From contig NZ_JAKCFI010000006.1 in the NCBI RefSeq assembly GCF_021412625.1, positions 186,001 through 250,000 of the forward strand: a stretch of DNA of 64,000 bases, read 5' to 3'. This document shows, in pieces, positions 55,890-64,000 of the stretch; the first letter of the stretch is position 1; each line of letters opens with the position of its first letter. The translations under genes were made by a program, and so were the position numbers. Source of the stretch: Myxococcus stipitatus. GTDB lineage: Bacteria > Myxococcota > Myxococcia > Myxococcales > Myxococcaceae. Below the pieces are notes generated by a model. It was not told the origin of the DNA. It was given only the letters and a program-made list of their open reading frames with translations, and did not search any database.

Positions 55890-57878
55890 TCACTCCACCG
55901 AGCGCAGGGCGCGCACGGGGCCGTTGAACCAGCGGCTCAGCTCCGTGAGGTCGTCCATGCGCCGCGCGTCCGGGAGGCTGTCGAGGAAGACGCGGCCGTA
56001 GGACTTGGTGACGATGCGCCGGTCCAGCATCGCGACGATGCCCTTGTCCGACTGGGTGCGGATGAGGCGCCCGAAGCCCTGGCGCAGCGCCAGCGCGGCC
56101 TGCGGGAGCTGGTACTGCTCGAAGGGCTCCTCGCCGCGCATCTGGAGCTGGTTGATGCGCGCGGCCACCAGCGGGTCCCCCGGCGAGGCGAACGGCAGCC
56201 GGTCGATGATGACGAGGCTGAGCGCGTCGCCCGGCACGTCCACGCCCTCCCAGAAGCTGTGCGCCGCGAAGAGCACGCTCGGCGTGTCGCGGAACGACTC
56301 CAGCAGCTGCTGCTTGGGGCGCTCGCCCTGGAGCAGCGCCTGGTACGGCAGCCGGCCCGCGGCCAGCTCGTACGCGCGCACCATGTTGCGCAGCGAGGTG
56401 AAGAGCACGAAGGCCCGGCCGCCCGTCACCTGGCACAGCTGGACGATCTCCTCCGCCGCCGCCTCGATGAAGCCCGGGGCGCTCGGGTCCGGCAGGTGCG
56501 TGGGCAGGTACAGCGCGGCCTGCCGCGGATAGTCGAACGGGCTGGGCACCGACAGGGTGCGCACCTTCGTCACCGGCTGCCCGTCGTCGCCGTACAGGCC
56601 CATGCGGCGGGCGAAGAAGTCGAAGCGGCTGTCGGCCGCGAGCGTGGCGGAGGTGAACACCACGGTGTCGAGCGCGCCGTACATGCGCTCGCGCAGCTCC
56701 TTCGCCACGTCGATGGGGCTGGCGCGCAGGAACAGGCCCTTGCCGCGCTGCTCCGCCCAGTACACGTGGTCCACCGACTCCGCCTTCTCCAGGAAGGTGA
56801 GCTGCTCCTCCAGCTCGTTCGCGCGGCGGGTGATGGCGGCCAGCTCCGGCTCGCGCTCACCGGCGGAGAACGCGGACAGCGCGCCCAGCGCCTCGCGCAC
56901 GCCCTGCAAGGCGCCGGACAGCTTGCCCATCGTCTCCGCGCGCAGCGCCACGGAGGACTCGTGGCCGGACAGGCCCAGCGCGCGGGGCGCCTGGGCGAAC
57001 AGCGCGTCCGAGCCGGTGCGCAGCCGGGCGGAGAGCGCGCGCAGCATGGCGTGCCGCGAGTCGTCCTCCTTCAGCGAGGCCACCGCGTCGCGAGACAGCT
57101 CCTCCAGCCGGTAGTTGGAGACGCCCACGCCGAAGTGGCCGCTGGCCGCGTCCTCCAGCGCGTGCGCCTCGTCGAAGATGACGGCGTCGTACCAGGGCAG
57201 CACGCCCTCGGTGCGCTTGCCGGAGCTGCGCAGCGCCAGGTCCGCGAAGAACAGGTGGTGGTTCACCACCAGCAGGTCCGCGGCCTCCGCGCGCTTGCGC
57301 ATGCGAGTGACGAAGCACGACTCGTACTGAGGGCAGCGCGTGCCCAGGCACGTCTCGGACGTGGTGGACAGCCGCGACCAGGCGCCGAAGGACTCCGGCA
57401 GGTCCAGCTCGCCGCGGTCACCCGTCTGCGTCTGCTCGGCCCACGTCTTCAACCGCGACCAGTAGCGCGACTCGTCGCGCGAGCCGAACTGCGGGTCCTG
57501 CGCGAAGGACGCGTAGCGGTGCAGGCACAGGTAGTTGCCTCGGCCCTTCAGGTACGCGGCCTCGAAGCGCAGGCCCAGCTTCTCGCGCAGCAGCGGCAGG
57601 TCCTTGAAGAAGACCTGGTCCTGGAGCGTCTTCGTCGCCGTGGACACCACCACCCGGCGCCCCGACAGCAGCGCGGGCACCAGGTAGGCGAGCGTCTTGC
57701 CCGTCCCCGTGCCCGCCTCGGCCAGCAGGTAGCTTTGCTCGGCGAAGGCGCGCTCCACGGCGCGTGCCATCTGGAGCTGCTCCGGCCGGTGCTCGTATGC
57801 GGGCAGCGCCACCTGGAGCGCTCCGCCGGGGCCCAGCAGGCTGTCTACGGAGGGTGTGGGAGAGACGGGGAGCGACAT
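55890..57878 (-). CDS. DinG-family ATP-dependent DNA helicase
   Basis: 662 residues. Walker A AGTGTGKT (Lys61), the Fe-S cluster Cys set (YLCLHRY, then CLGTRCPQYESC), DEAH in IFDEAHALED, and C-terminal motifs FTSLRNMVRAYE, SFWEGVDVPGDALSLVIIDRLPF (split here), QGFGRLIRT. The family is XPD-like superfamily 2, 5'-3', working on R-loops and damaged DNA. The YoaA/DinG distinction is not made. Convergent with the kinase gene, with a 9-base gap. Confidence 0.93.
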   Translation of the reverse strand: MSLPVSPTPSVDSLLGPGGALQVALPAYEHRPEQLQMARAVERAFAEQSYLLAEAGTGTGKTLAYLVPALLSGRRVVVSTATKTLQDQVFFKDLPLLREKLGLRFEAAYLKGRGNYLCLHRYASFAQDPQFGSRDESRYWSRLKTWAEQTQTGDRGELDLPESFGAWSRLSTTSETCLGTRCPQYESCFVTRMRKRAEAADLLVVNHHLFFADLALRSSGKRTEGVLPWYDAVIFDEAHALEDAASGHFGVGVSNYRLEELSRDAVASLKEDDSRHAMLRALSARLRTGSDALFAQAPRALGLSGHESSVALRAETMGKLSGALQGVREALGALSAFSAGEREPELAAITRRANELEEQLTFLEKAESVDHVYWAEQRGKGLFLRASPIDVAKELRERMYGALDTVVFTSATLAADSRFDFFARRMGLYGDDGQPVTKVRTLSVPSPFDYPRQAALYLPTHLPDPSAPGFIEAAAEEIVQLCQVTGGRAFVLFTSLRNMVRAYELAAGRLPYQALLQGERPKQQLLESFRDTPSVLFAAHSFWEGVDVPGDALSLVIIDRLPFASPGDPLVAARINQLQMRGEEPFEQYQLPQAALALRQGFGRLIRTQSDKGIVAMLDRRIVTKSYGRVFLDSLPDARRMDDLTELSRWFNGPVRALRSVE

Positions 57879-58012
57879 CGCGTGTCAGGGGCCTTTGGGA
57901 AGCGGCCGGACACGTTATCAGCGAGTCCGCCTCCAGGCCCGTTTCCAGCCACGCGCGCGCCGCGAGCCCCGCACGGACGGCCGCTCCTCGGGGAGGCGCG
58001 GCGCCCCACCCG

Positions 58013-58777
58013 TCACATCACCGGGCCACCCAGCAGCTCCCGCAGGCGCTGGATGATGAAGGCCGCCAGGCCCAGCACCACCACGAAGAGCACCGCCACC
58101 GCCGCCGCGCGCAGGCGCCGCGTCGCGAGCGACTCGACGGAGCCCTCCTCCGGACTGGTGGGCACCACCATGGAGGCGCGTCGCACCACCTCGTCGCGGG
58201 CGCGACGCGCCAGGGCGTCATCCGGCGCGCGGGCCAGCCGCACCCGGTACAGCCGACCGGCCCCGGCCAGCTCGCCGCGCCCCATGGCCAGCGTCAGCAG
58301 GCGGTCGTGCGCCTCCCAGTCCTCCCACCGCCCCGCCAGCTCGCGCCACGCCTCCATCAGCGTGTCCGACGGGCGGTGCTCCTCCGGGATGAAGTTCGCG
58401 AACACCAGCCCGCAGGCCGAACAGGACAGGTCCTCCTCCCGACGCGAGGACACGCACTTGGGGCAGTGTCCCGGCGGAGGAGCGAAGAGCGAATCGTCAT
58501 CCAGGGGCACGCGCAGCGCGGGGTCGGCGCCGCGCACCACACGCAGGGCCGGGGAGGAGCTGGCGCGCGTCGCGGGCGGCTCGGCGGCGGGTGGCGCCGT
58601 GCCGTCGAGCCCCTCGCCCACGGGAGTCGCCACCGCGACGGAGGCCGCCGTGGCCGTGGACGCGCGGACGCGATTCTCCACGCCGCAGCGCTGGCAGGGC
58701 ACCACCAGCGTGCCGCCGTCCACCCGGAACGTCTCCAGGGGGATGAGCCGCTCACAAGAGTCACACTGGAACTTCAT
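58013..58777 (-). CDS. Zinc-ribbon protein with C-terminal membrane anchor
   Basis: 254 residues from ATG 58777, overlapping the M50 protease stop (ATGA). N-terminal CDSCERL...CQRCG ribbon, of the kind seen in MJ0042-like zinc fingers, and a second CPKCVSSRREEDLSCSACG ribbon at ~105-123. A helical charged region follows (ELAGRWEDWEAHDRLL, ~145-200). A single C-terminal membrane helix (AAVAVLFVVVLGLAAFII, ~222-240) places the ribbons in the cytoplasm. Being coupled to an intramembrane protease, it may be its substrate or adaptor; this is inference. Confidence 0.8.
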   Translation of the reverse strand: MKFQCDSCERLIPLETFRVDGGTLVVPCQRCGVENRVRASTATAASVAVATPVGEGLDGTAPPAAEPPATRASSSPALRVVRGADPALRVPLDDDSLFAPPPGHCPKCVSSRREEDLSCSACGLVFANFIPEEHRPSDTLMEAWRELAGRWEDWEAHDRLLTLAMGRGELAGAGRLYRVRLARAPDDALARRARDEVVRRASMVVPTSPEEGSVESLATRRLRAAAVAVLFVVVLGLAAFIIQRLRELLGGPVM

Positions 58778-59769
58778 GACACCACCTGACGCAGCGGGAC
58801 CGGCATCGCGCAGCCGATGAGCGCCAGCATACACAGGGCGCAGATCCACTTGCGCGTGGGGCTCAAGGGCTCGAGCGGCTCCAGGACCTCCGGGTGCCCG
58901 AAGCCCACCACCTTGCTCGTCACCAGCAGCCACAGCCCCCACGAGGCGGTGACGAAGAGCGTGAGGAACAGCAGCACCGCCGCCATGGCGCGCCCCACCC
59001 AGTGCGCGTGCCGGCCCAGCAGCGCGAAGGCCAGGTGCCCGCCGTCGAGCTGGCCCATGGGCATCAGGTTGAGCAACGTGACGAGCAGGCCGAACCAGCC
59101 CGCGATGACCACCGGGTGGACGAGCACGTCCTTGCCCTCGGGCAGGGGGCCCAGCGCCAGCCGCGTCAGCCCCTGCATCAGCAGGCTGTCGCCGAAGATG
59201 GTCTGCACGCCGTTGAAGACCGGCTCCGGCTCCGGCGGCGCGTGCGTCACCTTCGCCATGACCCAGGCGAACACCTCCCGCCCGTAGGCCCACAGCGACG
59301 CGTCCCCGGGGAAGCGCGAGGGCACCTGGGGCGCGTCCACCACCGTCGAGTGCGACAGGCCCCAGTAGAGGATGGGGATGGCCACCACCAGCCCCGCCAG
59401 CGGCCCCGCCGCGCCGATGTCCACCAGCGCGTTGCGGTGGGGGATGCGATCCCGGATGCGGATGACGGCGCCGAGCGTGCCCACGCCCAGCACCGGCAGC
59501 GGGATGAAGTATGGCAGCGACGTGTCCACCCGGTGGATGCGCGCCAGCACGTAGTGACCCATCTCGTGGGTCCCGAGGATGGCCAGCAGCGACAGGCTGA
59601 ACGACAGCGCCCGCTGCGCCGCCTCCGCCGTCACCTCATCCAGTGAGTAGGGTCGCTGGAAGTGGAAGTAGAGCAGGTACGAGGTGAATGTCGTCACCAC
59701 CGTCAACAGGAACAGCAGCAGGTGGACCCAGTACCGGGGCGCGGCGCGTGCGGCGGGGGCGATGTCCAT
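58774..59769 (-). CDS. M50-family intramembrane metalloprotease (site-2 protease)
   Basis: 331 residues. Zinc site HEMGH (His68, Glu69, His72) in membrane segment 2 or so and LDGGH in a later segment (NLMPMGQLDGGHL) supply the third ligand. About seven hydrophobic segments. There is no PDZ domain, so it is of the minimal S2P type. It probably cleaves a membrane-anchored regulator. It is divergent from the lipoprotein gene at 59981, with a 211-base gap. Confidence 0.92.
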   Translation of the reverse strand: MDIAPAARAAPRYWVHLLLFLLTVVTTFTSYLLYFHFQRPYSLDEVTAEAAQRALSFSLSLLAILGTHEMGHYVLARIHRVDTSLPYFIPLPVLGVGTLGAVIRIRDRIPHRNALVDIGAAGPLAGLVVAIPILYWGLSHSTVVDAPQVPSRFPGDASLWAYGREVFAWVMAKVTHAPPEPEPVFNGVQTIFGDSLLMQGLTRLALGPLPEGKDVLVHPVVIAGWFGLLVTLLNLMPMGQLDGGHLAFALLGRHAHWVGRAMAAVLLFLTLFVTASWGLWLLVTSKVVGFGHPEVLEPLEPLSPTRKWICALCMLALIGCAMPVPLRQVVS

Positions 59770-59861
59770 TCGGAGGGCCTCGACCGTGGGCTACCAAGGC
59801 GAGGTGGGCAATGCAACGCGGGTCCGTGACACGGTCGGCGCACAGTGTGTCCGGTCGGACC

Positions 59862-59889
59862 TTGACTTGGAGTCGACATCTGCTACGAC
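59862..59889 (+). promoter_or_regulatory. Sigma-70-like promoter upstream of the small lipoprotein gene
   Basis: TTGACT (59862-59867), a 16-base spacer and TACGAC (59884-59889), the latter preceded by TGC as in an extended -10. The lipoprotein ATG is about 91 bases downstream. Confidence 0.45.
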
Positions 59890-59980
59890 CCCCGCCCGCT
59901 TGAGGTCTCAACCGAACGGCCGGGCGCAGGCTCACCGCGTCCGTCCACCGCACAAGCGATTTCTCAACGAGGGGAAAAAC

Positions 59981-60328
59981 ATGAAGAAGCTCATCCTGTC
60001 GGCGGTTGCCGCGGCCAGCCTGGTTGGCTGCACCAGCGTCGAGAGTGCCGTTGTCTCCGGTAACGAGATTGCCGCCAACGGCGAGGCCGTCGCTGTCGTC
60101 CAGGCGAACGCGCTGGGCCTGACCGCCATCTTCCACATCGTGGACATCGTGCAGAGCGACCTCGACACCGTGGTGAACAAGCTCCTGGTGGCCGAGGCCA
60201 AGGCCATGGGCGCCTCCAAGGTCGACCTGAAGTCGGCCGGCACCACGCCCCGCCACGGCATCTACGCGCTGTTCGGCTTCATCATCGGCTTCCCGTCCTC
60301 CAGCGCGGTCGGCGTGGCGGTGAAGTAG
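59981..60328 (+). CDS. Small lipoprotein of unknown function
   Basis: 115 residues; ATG 59981 follows ACGAGGGG. Signal peptide MKKLILSAVAAASLVGC with lipobox LVGC. The mature ~98 residues are compact: VQANALGLTAIFHIVDIVQSD, then a helix with Lys/Ala, and a hydrophobic C-terminal stretch (YALFGFIIGFPSSSAVGVAV) that could be a second membrane contact. It has a promoter-like site and a strong terminator, so it is a stand-alone, probably well-expressed transcript. Its codon use is more A-rich at the start (GGGGAAAAAC before the ATG), like highly expressed genes. Confidence 0.85.
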   Translation: MKKLILSAVAAASLVGCTSVESAVVSGNEIAANGEAVAVVQANALGLTAIFHIVDIVQSDLDTVVNKLLVAEAKAMGASKVDLKSAGTTPRHGIYALFGFIIGFPSSSAVGVAVK

Positions 60329-60359
60329 TCCAGGCGGCCGGCCAGCAAGGCGGCACCCG

Positions 60360-60396
60360 GGAGGCCCCCTGGCGACAGGCGGGCCTCCTTGCTTTT
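60360..60396 (+). terminator. Rho-independent terminator after the small lipoprotein gene
   Basis: An 8-bp perfect stem GGAGGCCC / GGGCCTCC followed by TTGCTTTT; outer bases AGCAAGG and CCTTGCT can extend the pairing. This is the best intrinsic terminator seen in the window. Confidence 0.78.
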
Positions 60397-60426
60397 GCGC
60401 ATCCCTCCTGCCCCACTGTCCCTCCC

Positions 60427-61239
60427 ATGCGTATCCGTCTCGTCGCCTCCTGTGTCCTCCTGGCCCTGTCGGGCTGCACCTCGCGCAAGCCGCCGGAGGA
60501 CGCCGCCACCGCCCAGCTCGCCCCGGAGGTGAAGCAGCGGCTGGTCGAGCGCGAGACGAAGCTGTCCGCGTACCGGCTCACGGGCACGGTGAAGGACGAG
60601 GGGATGGAGGCGGTGGCGTTCCAGTTCGACTTCCGCGCGCCGCAGCGCATGCGCGGCACGCTGGGCTCGCCGGCGGTGCGCACCTTCTCGTGGGATGGCA
60701 CGCACCTGTTCGAGCAGCTCGACGGAGACAAGCGCTTCACGCAATACAAGTCGGAGCTGCCCCCGGCGAAGCTGGCGGCGTTCCTGACGGAGACGTTCAC
60801 CCCCTTCATGCCGGAGGGCTACCGCGCGCCGCTGGTGGGCCGAGGTGTCACGCTGCGCAAGACGAAGCACGCGCGCGCGCCGGAGGCGGTGGAGGTGGCC
60901 CAGTCTCTGGGCGCCGATACGGGTGGGATGGAGCTGGTGTACGTGCTGCGCTGGCCGGGGTTGGACTTCCTGGGGAAGTTCACGCGCACGCCCGCGGGTA
61001 TCGGCGCGGAGGTGCGGATGGAGGAGGAGCACTGCGACGAGGCGCTGGGCGTGTGCGTGCCCAAGCGGCTCACGCGGTGGGTGGACGGCAAGCAGGTGGG
61101 GGAGACGGTCCTCACCCGTGTGGAGCTGAACAGTCCGTCTCCGAACGACGCGTTCACGCTCACGGCGCCGGAGGGTTACGACGTGAAGAGCCGGACACTC
61201 GTGGAGGCGACGGAGGGTTCCACGCCCTTCGGCGGTTGA
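60427..61239 (+). CDS. Lipoprotein, possibly LolA/LolB-like fold
   Basis: 270 residues from ATG 60427. Lipobox LSGC after a short signal. The mature sequence alternates beta strands (YRLTGTVKDEG, FQFDFRAPQRMRGTLG, VRTFSWDGTHLFEQ) as in LolA/LolB-type half-barrels that bind lipid; no positive identification. CDEALGVC may be a disulfide loop. It lies 43 bases before the HAD gene and may be co-transcribed with it. Confidence 0.75.
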   Translation: MRIRLVASCVLLALSGCTSRKPPEDAATAQLAPEVKQRLVERETKLSAYRLTGTVKDEGMEAVAFQFDFRAPQRMRGTLGSPAVRTFSWDGTHLFEQLDGDKRFTQYKSELPPAKLAAFLTETFTPFMPEGYRAPLVGRGVTLRKTKHARAPEAVEVAQSLGADTGGMELVYVLRWPGLDFLGKFTRTPAGIGAEVRMEEEHCDEALGVCVPKRLTRWVDGKQVGETVLTRVELNSPSPNDAFTLTAPEGYDVKSRTLVEATEGSTPFGG

Positions 61240-61282
61240 CCGTCCAGCGGAGCGGACCCACCTTGGGACCGGAGGGTCTGCC

Positions 61283-61999
61283 ATGGTGGAGAACGTCATC
61301 TTCGACGTGGATGGGACGCTGGTGGACTCGGTGGATGAGCACGCCGAGGCGTGGCGCCGGGCCTTCCTGCACTTCGGACGGGACATCCCCTTCGCGCACG
61401 TGCGCAGCCAGATTGGCAAGGGGGCGGATCAGCTCATTCCGGTCTTCTTCAACGACGAGGAGCTGGAGCGCTTCGGCAAGGAGCTGGAGGAGTACCGCTC
61501 CACGCTGTACCTGCGCGAGTTCCTGCCCAAGGTGCGCCCCTTCCCGCGCGTGCGCGAGCTGTTCCAGCGCCTGCGCAAGGGCGGCGTGCGCCTGGCGCTC
61601 GCCACCAGCGCGAACGAGGACGAGCTGAAACACTACGTGCGGCTGTGCGACATCGAGGGCCTGTTCGAGACGAAGACGAACAAGGACGAGGTGGAGCAGA
61701 GCAAGCCGCACCCGGACATCTTCGAGGCGGCGATGATCCGGCTCGGCCGCCCCGCCGCGAGCACCACCGTGGTGGTGGGTGATACCCCCTTCGACGCGCT
61801 CGCCGCCGCGAAGCTCGGGCTCCCCACCGTGGGCGTGCGCGCGGGGGGCTTCCCGCCGGATGACCTGCGCGCCGCCGGGTGCCGGACGCTCGTGAAGGAC
61901 GCGGCGGAGCTGCTGCGTCGCTACGAGTCCGCGCCTCGGGAGTGGCCGTGGAACGAGCAGGACGCGGCCCACGCCGCGAAGGACGAGGAGCCTCGCTGA
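61283..61999 (+). CDS. HAD-superfamily hydrolase (phosphoglycolate phosphatase-like)
   Basis: 238 residues; GGAGGG before ATG 61283. HAD motifs: I FDVDGTLVDS (nucleophile Asp8 and acid Asp10), II LATSAN, III Lys in SKPHPDIF, IV VVGDTPFDALAA. The helical C1-type cap lies between residues ~15 and 85. Substrate unknown (phosphoglycolate or a sugar phosphate are typical). Short acidic tail. Confidence 0.9.
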   Translation: MVENVIFDVDGTLVDSVDEHAEAWRRAFLHFGRDIPFAHVRSQIGKGADQLIPVFFNDEELERFGKELEEYRSTLYLREFLPKVRPFPRVRELFQRLRKGGVRLALATSANEDELKHYVRLCDIEGLFETKTNKDEVEQSKPHPDIFEAAMIRLGRPAASTTVVVGDTPFDALAAAKLGLPTVGVRAGGFPPDDLRAAGCRTLVKDAAELLRRYESAPREWPWNEQDAAHAAKDEEPR

Positions 62000-62231
62000 G
62001 TCGGGGTGGGTTGTCTGGAGGTCGCTCGCGGGGGGCATGCGCTCACGGCGCGTCGAGGGTGGAACGACGAGGCGGGTGAGGTGGTGCCGAGGATGGTGCC
62101 GCGCCCACCCTCTGCGGTGACTTCACGCTCGGGGAGCGGAGGGCATTCGGTGGGGCGTGGGTGTGTGCGCACGGCGGGCGTTGCGTTGCCGTGAGGGCTT
62201 CGTCGGGTCGGTGGTGGGGACTCGAGCGCGT

Positions 62232-62270
62232 GGCCCGTCCCCGACCGTGTCATCGGGCGGGGACGGGGCC
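62232..62270. terminator. Hairpin between the convergent HAD and histone-like genes
   Basis: Arms GGCCCGTCCCC and GGGGACGGGGCC pair over eleven positions with one bulged G and a 16-base loop. It lies 13 bases beyond the stop of the minus-strand gene and could stop transcription from either side. No T-run. The rest of 62000-62283 holds nothing recognisable. Confidence 0.4.
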
Positions 62271-62283
62271 AGGGTGACGCGGA

Positions 62284-62742
62284 CTACCTGCGCGAGCCGC
62301 GGCTGCGCGAGGTGGTGCGACGGCGGGTGCTCGTGCCTCGGCGGCTGGTCCCCCGCTTCGCCGTGCTCCGGGAGCGGTTGGAAGTCGAGGCGCGGCGCGC
62401 GGTGGCCCTGCGCGCGGCGGTGCTGCGCGCGGTGGCCTTGCGGCCCGTGCGCGTGGCGCGGGCGGGCTTGCGCGTCCGGCTGGACGTGGCGCGGCGCGCG
62501 GTCGCGGCGCGCTTGCGAGCGGCCTTCCGTGCGTTGGCGCGTGCCACCGGGCGACGGCGGGCCGTCTTGGCCTTGCTGCCGGAGCCGCCCTTCTCACCGC
62601 CACCGGTGAGCTTGTTCACGGTGGCCCAAGCGCGGGACGCCGCCGTCTTCTCCGGCGTGCCGCGGCCCTCGTAGGACTGCTCGATCTTCCGGGCCATCCG
62701 CTTCTGTTTGGCCGTGTACTTGGCCTTGCTTCCTCGTGCCAT
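62284..62742 (-). CDS. Small basic histone-like protein with plasmid-stabilisation-type N-terminus
   Basis: 152 residues; GGAGG precedes ATG 62742. Residues 1-60 (GSKAKYTAKQKRMARKIEQSY, RAWATVNKLTGGG) match the small 'plasmid stabilisation' family common in proteobacteria, a name with little functional support. Residues ~60-152 are an Arg/Ala/Thr/Ser tail with RxxxRR and TARR steps, like eukaryotic H1 or myxobacterial basic tails, so DNA or RNA binding is likely. The repeats make the DNA highly biased (GCG/CGC-rich). Confidence 0.75.
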   Translation of the reverse strand: MARGSKAKYTAKQKRMARKIEQSYEGRGTPEKTAASRAWATVNKLTGGGEKGGSGSKAKTARRRPVARANARKAARKRAATARRATSSRTRKPARATRTGRKATARSTAARRATARRASTSNRSRSTAKRGTSRRGTSTRRRTTSRSRGSRR

Positions 62743-63047
62743 GCGTTGCCCTCCAGGCAATGCGTCAAGGCCGGCAAGAAGCCGGCGTCGCCTGGAAGGT
62801 GAGCAGCCACATCGCCCGTGGGAAGGGGTGGCGCGACGACTCGGGTCCACTTCGCGAGGTCGGCACCCACATGCGCGGAGATGAGCGCACTCGCGTGGCG
62901 GTGAGAAATCGCCGCGCGGATGCGTCACGTGTGGCGGGTTCGCGGCAGGCGAGGCTGGAACCCAAACCCTTGCCGTCTTTGGAGAAAACGCTGAGCCGTC
63001 TCGACATGCGTCATCGCCGCCGCGCTGTGGTTCACGCTGTCCCCGGG
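62743..63047. other. 305-base stretch without a recognisable gene
   Basis: Open frames here have no family signature or ribosome site apart from the one serving the minus-strand basic protein. It probably holds that gene's promoter; none was identified. Confidence 0.4.
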
Positions 63048-63494
63048 ATGAGCGCCTGTGGCGACGACACGCCATCGGAGGTGGTGCTCTACGTCGGAGA
63101 GGGCGCCTTCTTCCTTGCCCCCTCCGAGGAGGGCGACGCGGTGGTTGGAGCGAGCGCGGCGCGGAGGGTGGCGATGCGCGACGAGCACGTGAGTGACTGG
63201 AGGCGCTCGACGCGAACGACGATGAGACGGAGCAGCAGGCGGCGCGCGCTGCTGTCCGCGCTCATTGGGCGGAGAAGCGCGCCGAGCTGATGGACGCGTA
63301 CGACACGGCGTGCTGGACGACGGCGAGCACGTGGCGCTGCGCCAGGACCGCGTGGCCGCAGCGCAGGAACGCCGCGCGGAGCCGATGGAGGCGTGGGACA
63401 CGGATGCGATGACAGGCTGAGCGTGGAGGCAGCACTGCCGCTGCGGAAGGAGCTCCGGCGCCACATCATCGAGGGGCACGACATGGAGAAGTGA
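63048..63494 (+). pseudogene. Possible frameshifted remnant of an unknown gene
   Basis: Coding-like peptide with high GC3 can be followed across three successive frames: frame of 63048 (VVLYVGEGAFFLAPSEEG...MRDEHVSDW), then 63200 (EALDANDDETEQQAARAAV...MDAYD), then 63310 (VLDDGEHVALRQDRVAAAQ), then 63417 (LSVEAALPLRKELRRHIIEG) to TGA 63494. Each step is the same -1 shift. The joined protein would be helical and charged. No family is recognised. High-GC DNA often gives open frames by chance, hence low confidence. Confidence 0.3.
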
Positions 63495-63647
63495 AGCGCC
63501 CGGAGGTGCACGGACTCCAAGGTCGAACCCCCTGGTCACCCTCCTGGCAACCTGGGGGTTCTCCGCGTGGGCGCCCTCCTGCGTGGCGACGCTGGTGGCG
63601 CGGGAGGTGCGTGCACAGCTTTGCGAGCACGCACAAGGAGGCGTCCC

Positions 63648-64000
63648 CTGGAATCCGCCCTCATCGAGCCCCCCCGACGGCAGGTCCTGGACGAGGGCCC
63701 CGCGGCCCTGGTGGTCAACACGCAGTCACGCTCGGGACGGGAGGCGTTCGAGCGCGCGAAGGCGGTCCTGGAGGAGCGCGGTGTCGACTTGGTGGAGAGC
63801 CACACCGTGTCGAGGAGCGGACGATTGCGGCGCGTGCTGGAGCAGCTCGTAGCGCGGGGGACGCGGCGCATCCTGATTGGCGGTGGGGATGGGACGCTGA
63901 GCGGCGCGGTGGCGCATCTGCTCGGGCGGGAGGTGACGCTCGGGGTGTTGCCGCTGGGGACGGGGAATGACTTCGCGCGCTCGCTCGGGATACCGCCGGA
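63648..64000 (+). CDS. Diacylglycerol kinase/YegS-family lipid kinase, 3'-truncated by window edge
   Basis: The frame has no ATG or GTG at the right place. CTG 63648 follows AAGGAGG by six bases and is proposed as start (a TTG at 63621 has no such site). Visible residues: ALVVNTQSRSG (motif of the DAGK catalytic domain), LIGGGDGTLSGAV with the GGDGT nucleotide site, and LGVLPLGTGNDFARSLG. These place it in the DAGKc/YegS/sphingosine-kinase-like group that phosphorylates lipids. It continues beyond the window. Confidence 0.8.
   Translation, partial: MESALIEPPRRQVLDEGPAALVVNTQSRSGREAFERAKAVLEERGVDLVESHTVSRSGRLRRVLEQLVARGTRRILIGGGDGTLSGAVAHLLGREVTLGVLPLGTGNDFARSLGIPP

Overview
The window is high-GC DNA (G/C at almost every third codon position) from a predatory or gliding delta-proteobacterium, most likely a member of the Myxococcaceae (Myxococcus, Corallococcus, Pyxidicoccus or a close relative). 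The strongest evidence is a six-gene chemosensory operon in the order MCP, MmcQ-like, CheW, CheY, CheA, CheC. This is the order of the Myxococcus difA-difB-difC-difD-difE-difG locus that controls exopolysaccharide and fruiting. Supporting signs are an MglA-like GTPase, two PilT-like motor ATPases, Hanks-type kinases, many lipoproteins and many two-component kinases.

Layout. 1-7.3 kb: the 3' end of a caspase-like/EF-hand protein, then three tandem paralogous lipoproteins with Cys-rich calcium-loop-like repeats and a leucine-rich C-terminal half. 7.3-15 kb: a response regulator/thioredoxin-reductase-like fusion, three related histidine kinases (one has lost its phospho-accepting His) and a polytopic DUF6311-like membrane protein. 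15-18.9 kb: a small unknown protein, a double-VOC protein, a Ycf46-like AAA ATPase and a zinc-ribbon membrane protein. 18.9-28.1 kb (minus strand): thiL, the dif operon, and larB-larC tightly spaced behind difG. 28.3-30.3 kb: a VOC-ArsR-SRPBCC operon with a candidate operator, and a NYN-domain protein. 30.4-32.6 kb: an MglA-like GTPase translationally coupled to a PocR-domain histidine kinase. 32.9-36.5 kb: a GNAT acetyltransferase and two PilT-family ATPases.

36.5-41.4 kb: an orphan, a lipoprotein, a small secreted protein cut by an in-frame TAG, and a secreted metzincin-type protease coupled to an anchored partner. 41.5-47.7 kb (minus strand): a surface-polysaccharide operon of a truncated methyltransferase, a GT4 glycosyltransferase interrupted by TAG, three CgeB-like glycosyltransferases and UDP-glucose dehydrogenase. 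47.8-53.4 kb: a KimA-like APC transporter, map, an amputated LysR gene, and a TonB-dependent receptor whose 5' end holds a 78-bp tandem repeat. 53.4-62 kb: a Ser/Thr kinase, a DinG-family helicase, a zinc-ribbon protein coupled to an M50 protease, two lipoproteins and a HAD phosphatase. 62.3-64 kb: a histone-like basic protein, a stretch that looks like a frameshifted gene remnant, and the start of a diacylglycerol-kinase-family gene that runs off the window.

No tRNA, rRNA, CRISPR array, insertion sequence or prophage was seen. Several genes are coupled by ATGA or GTGA overlaps. The accessory zones (38-39, 46-47.7, 50.6-51.2 and 63-63.5 kb) contain truncated or interrupted genes, so local gene decay, or sequencing and assembly error, should be considered there.
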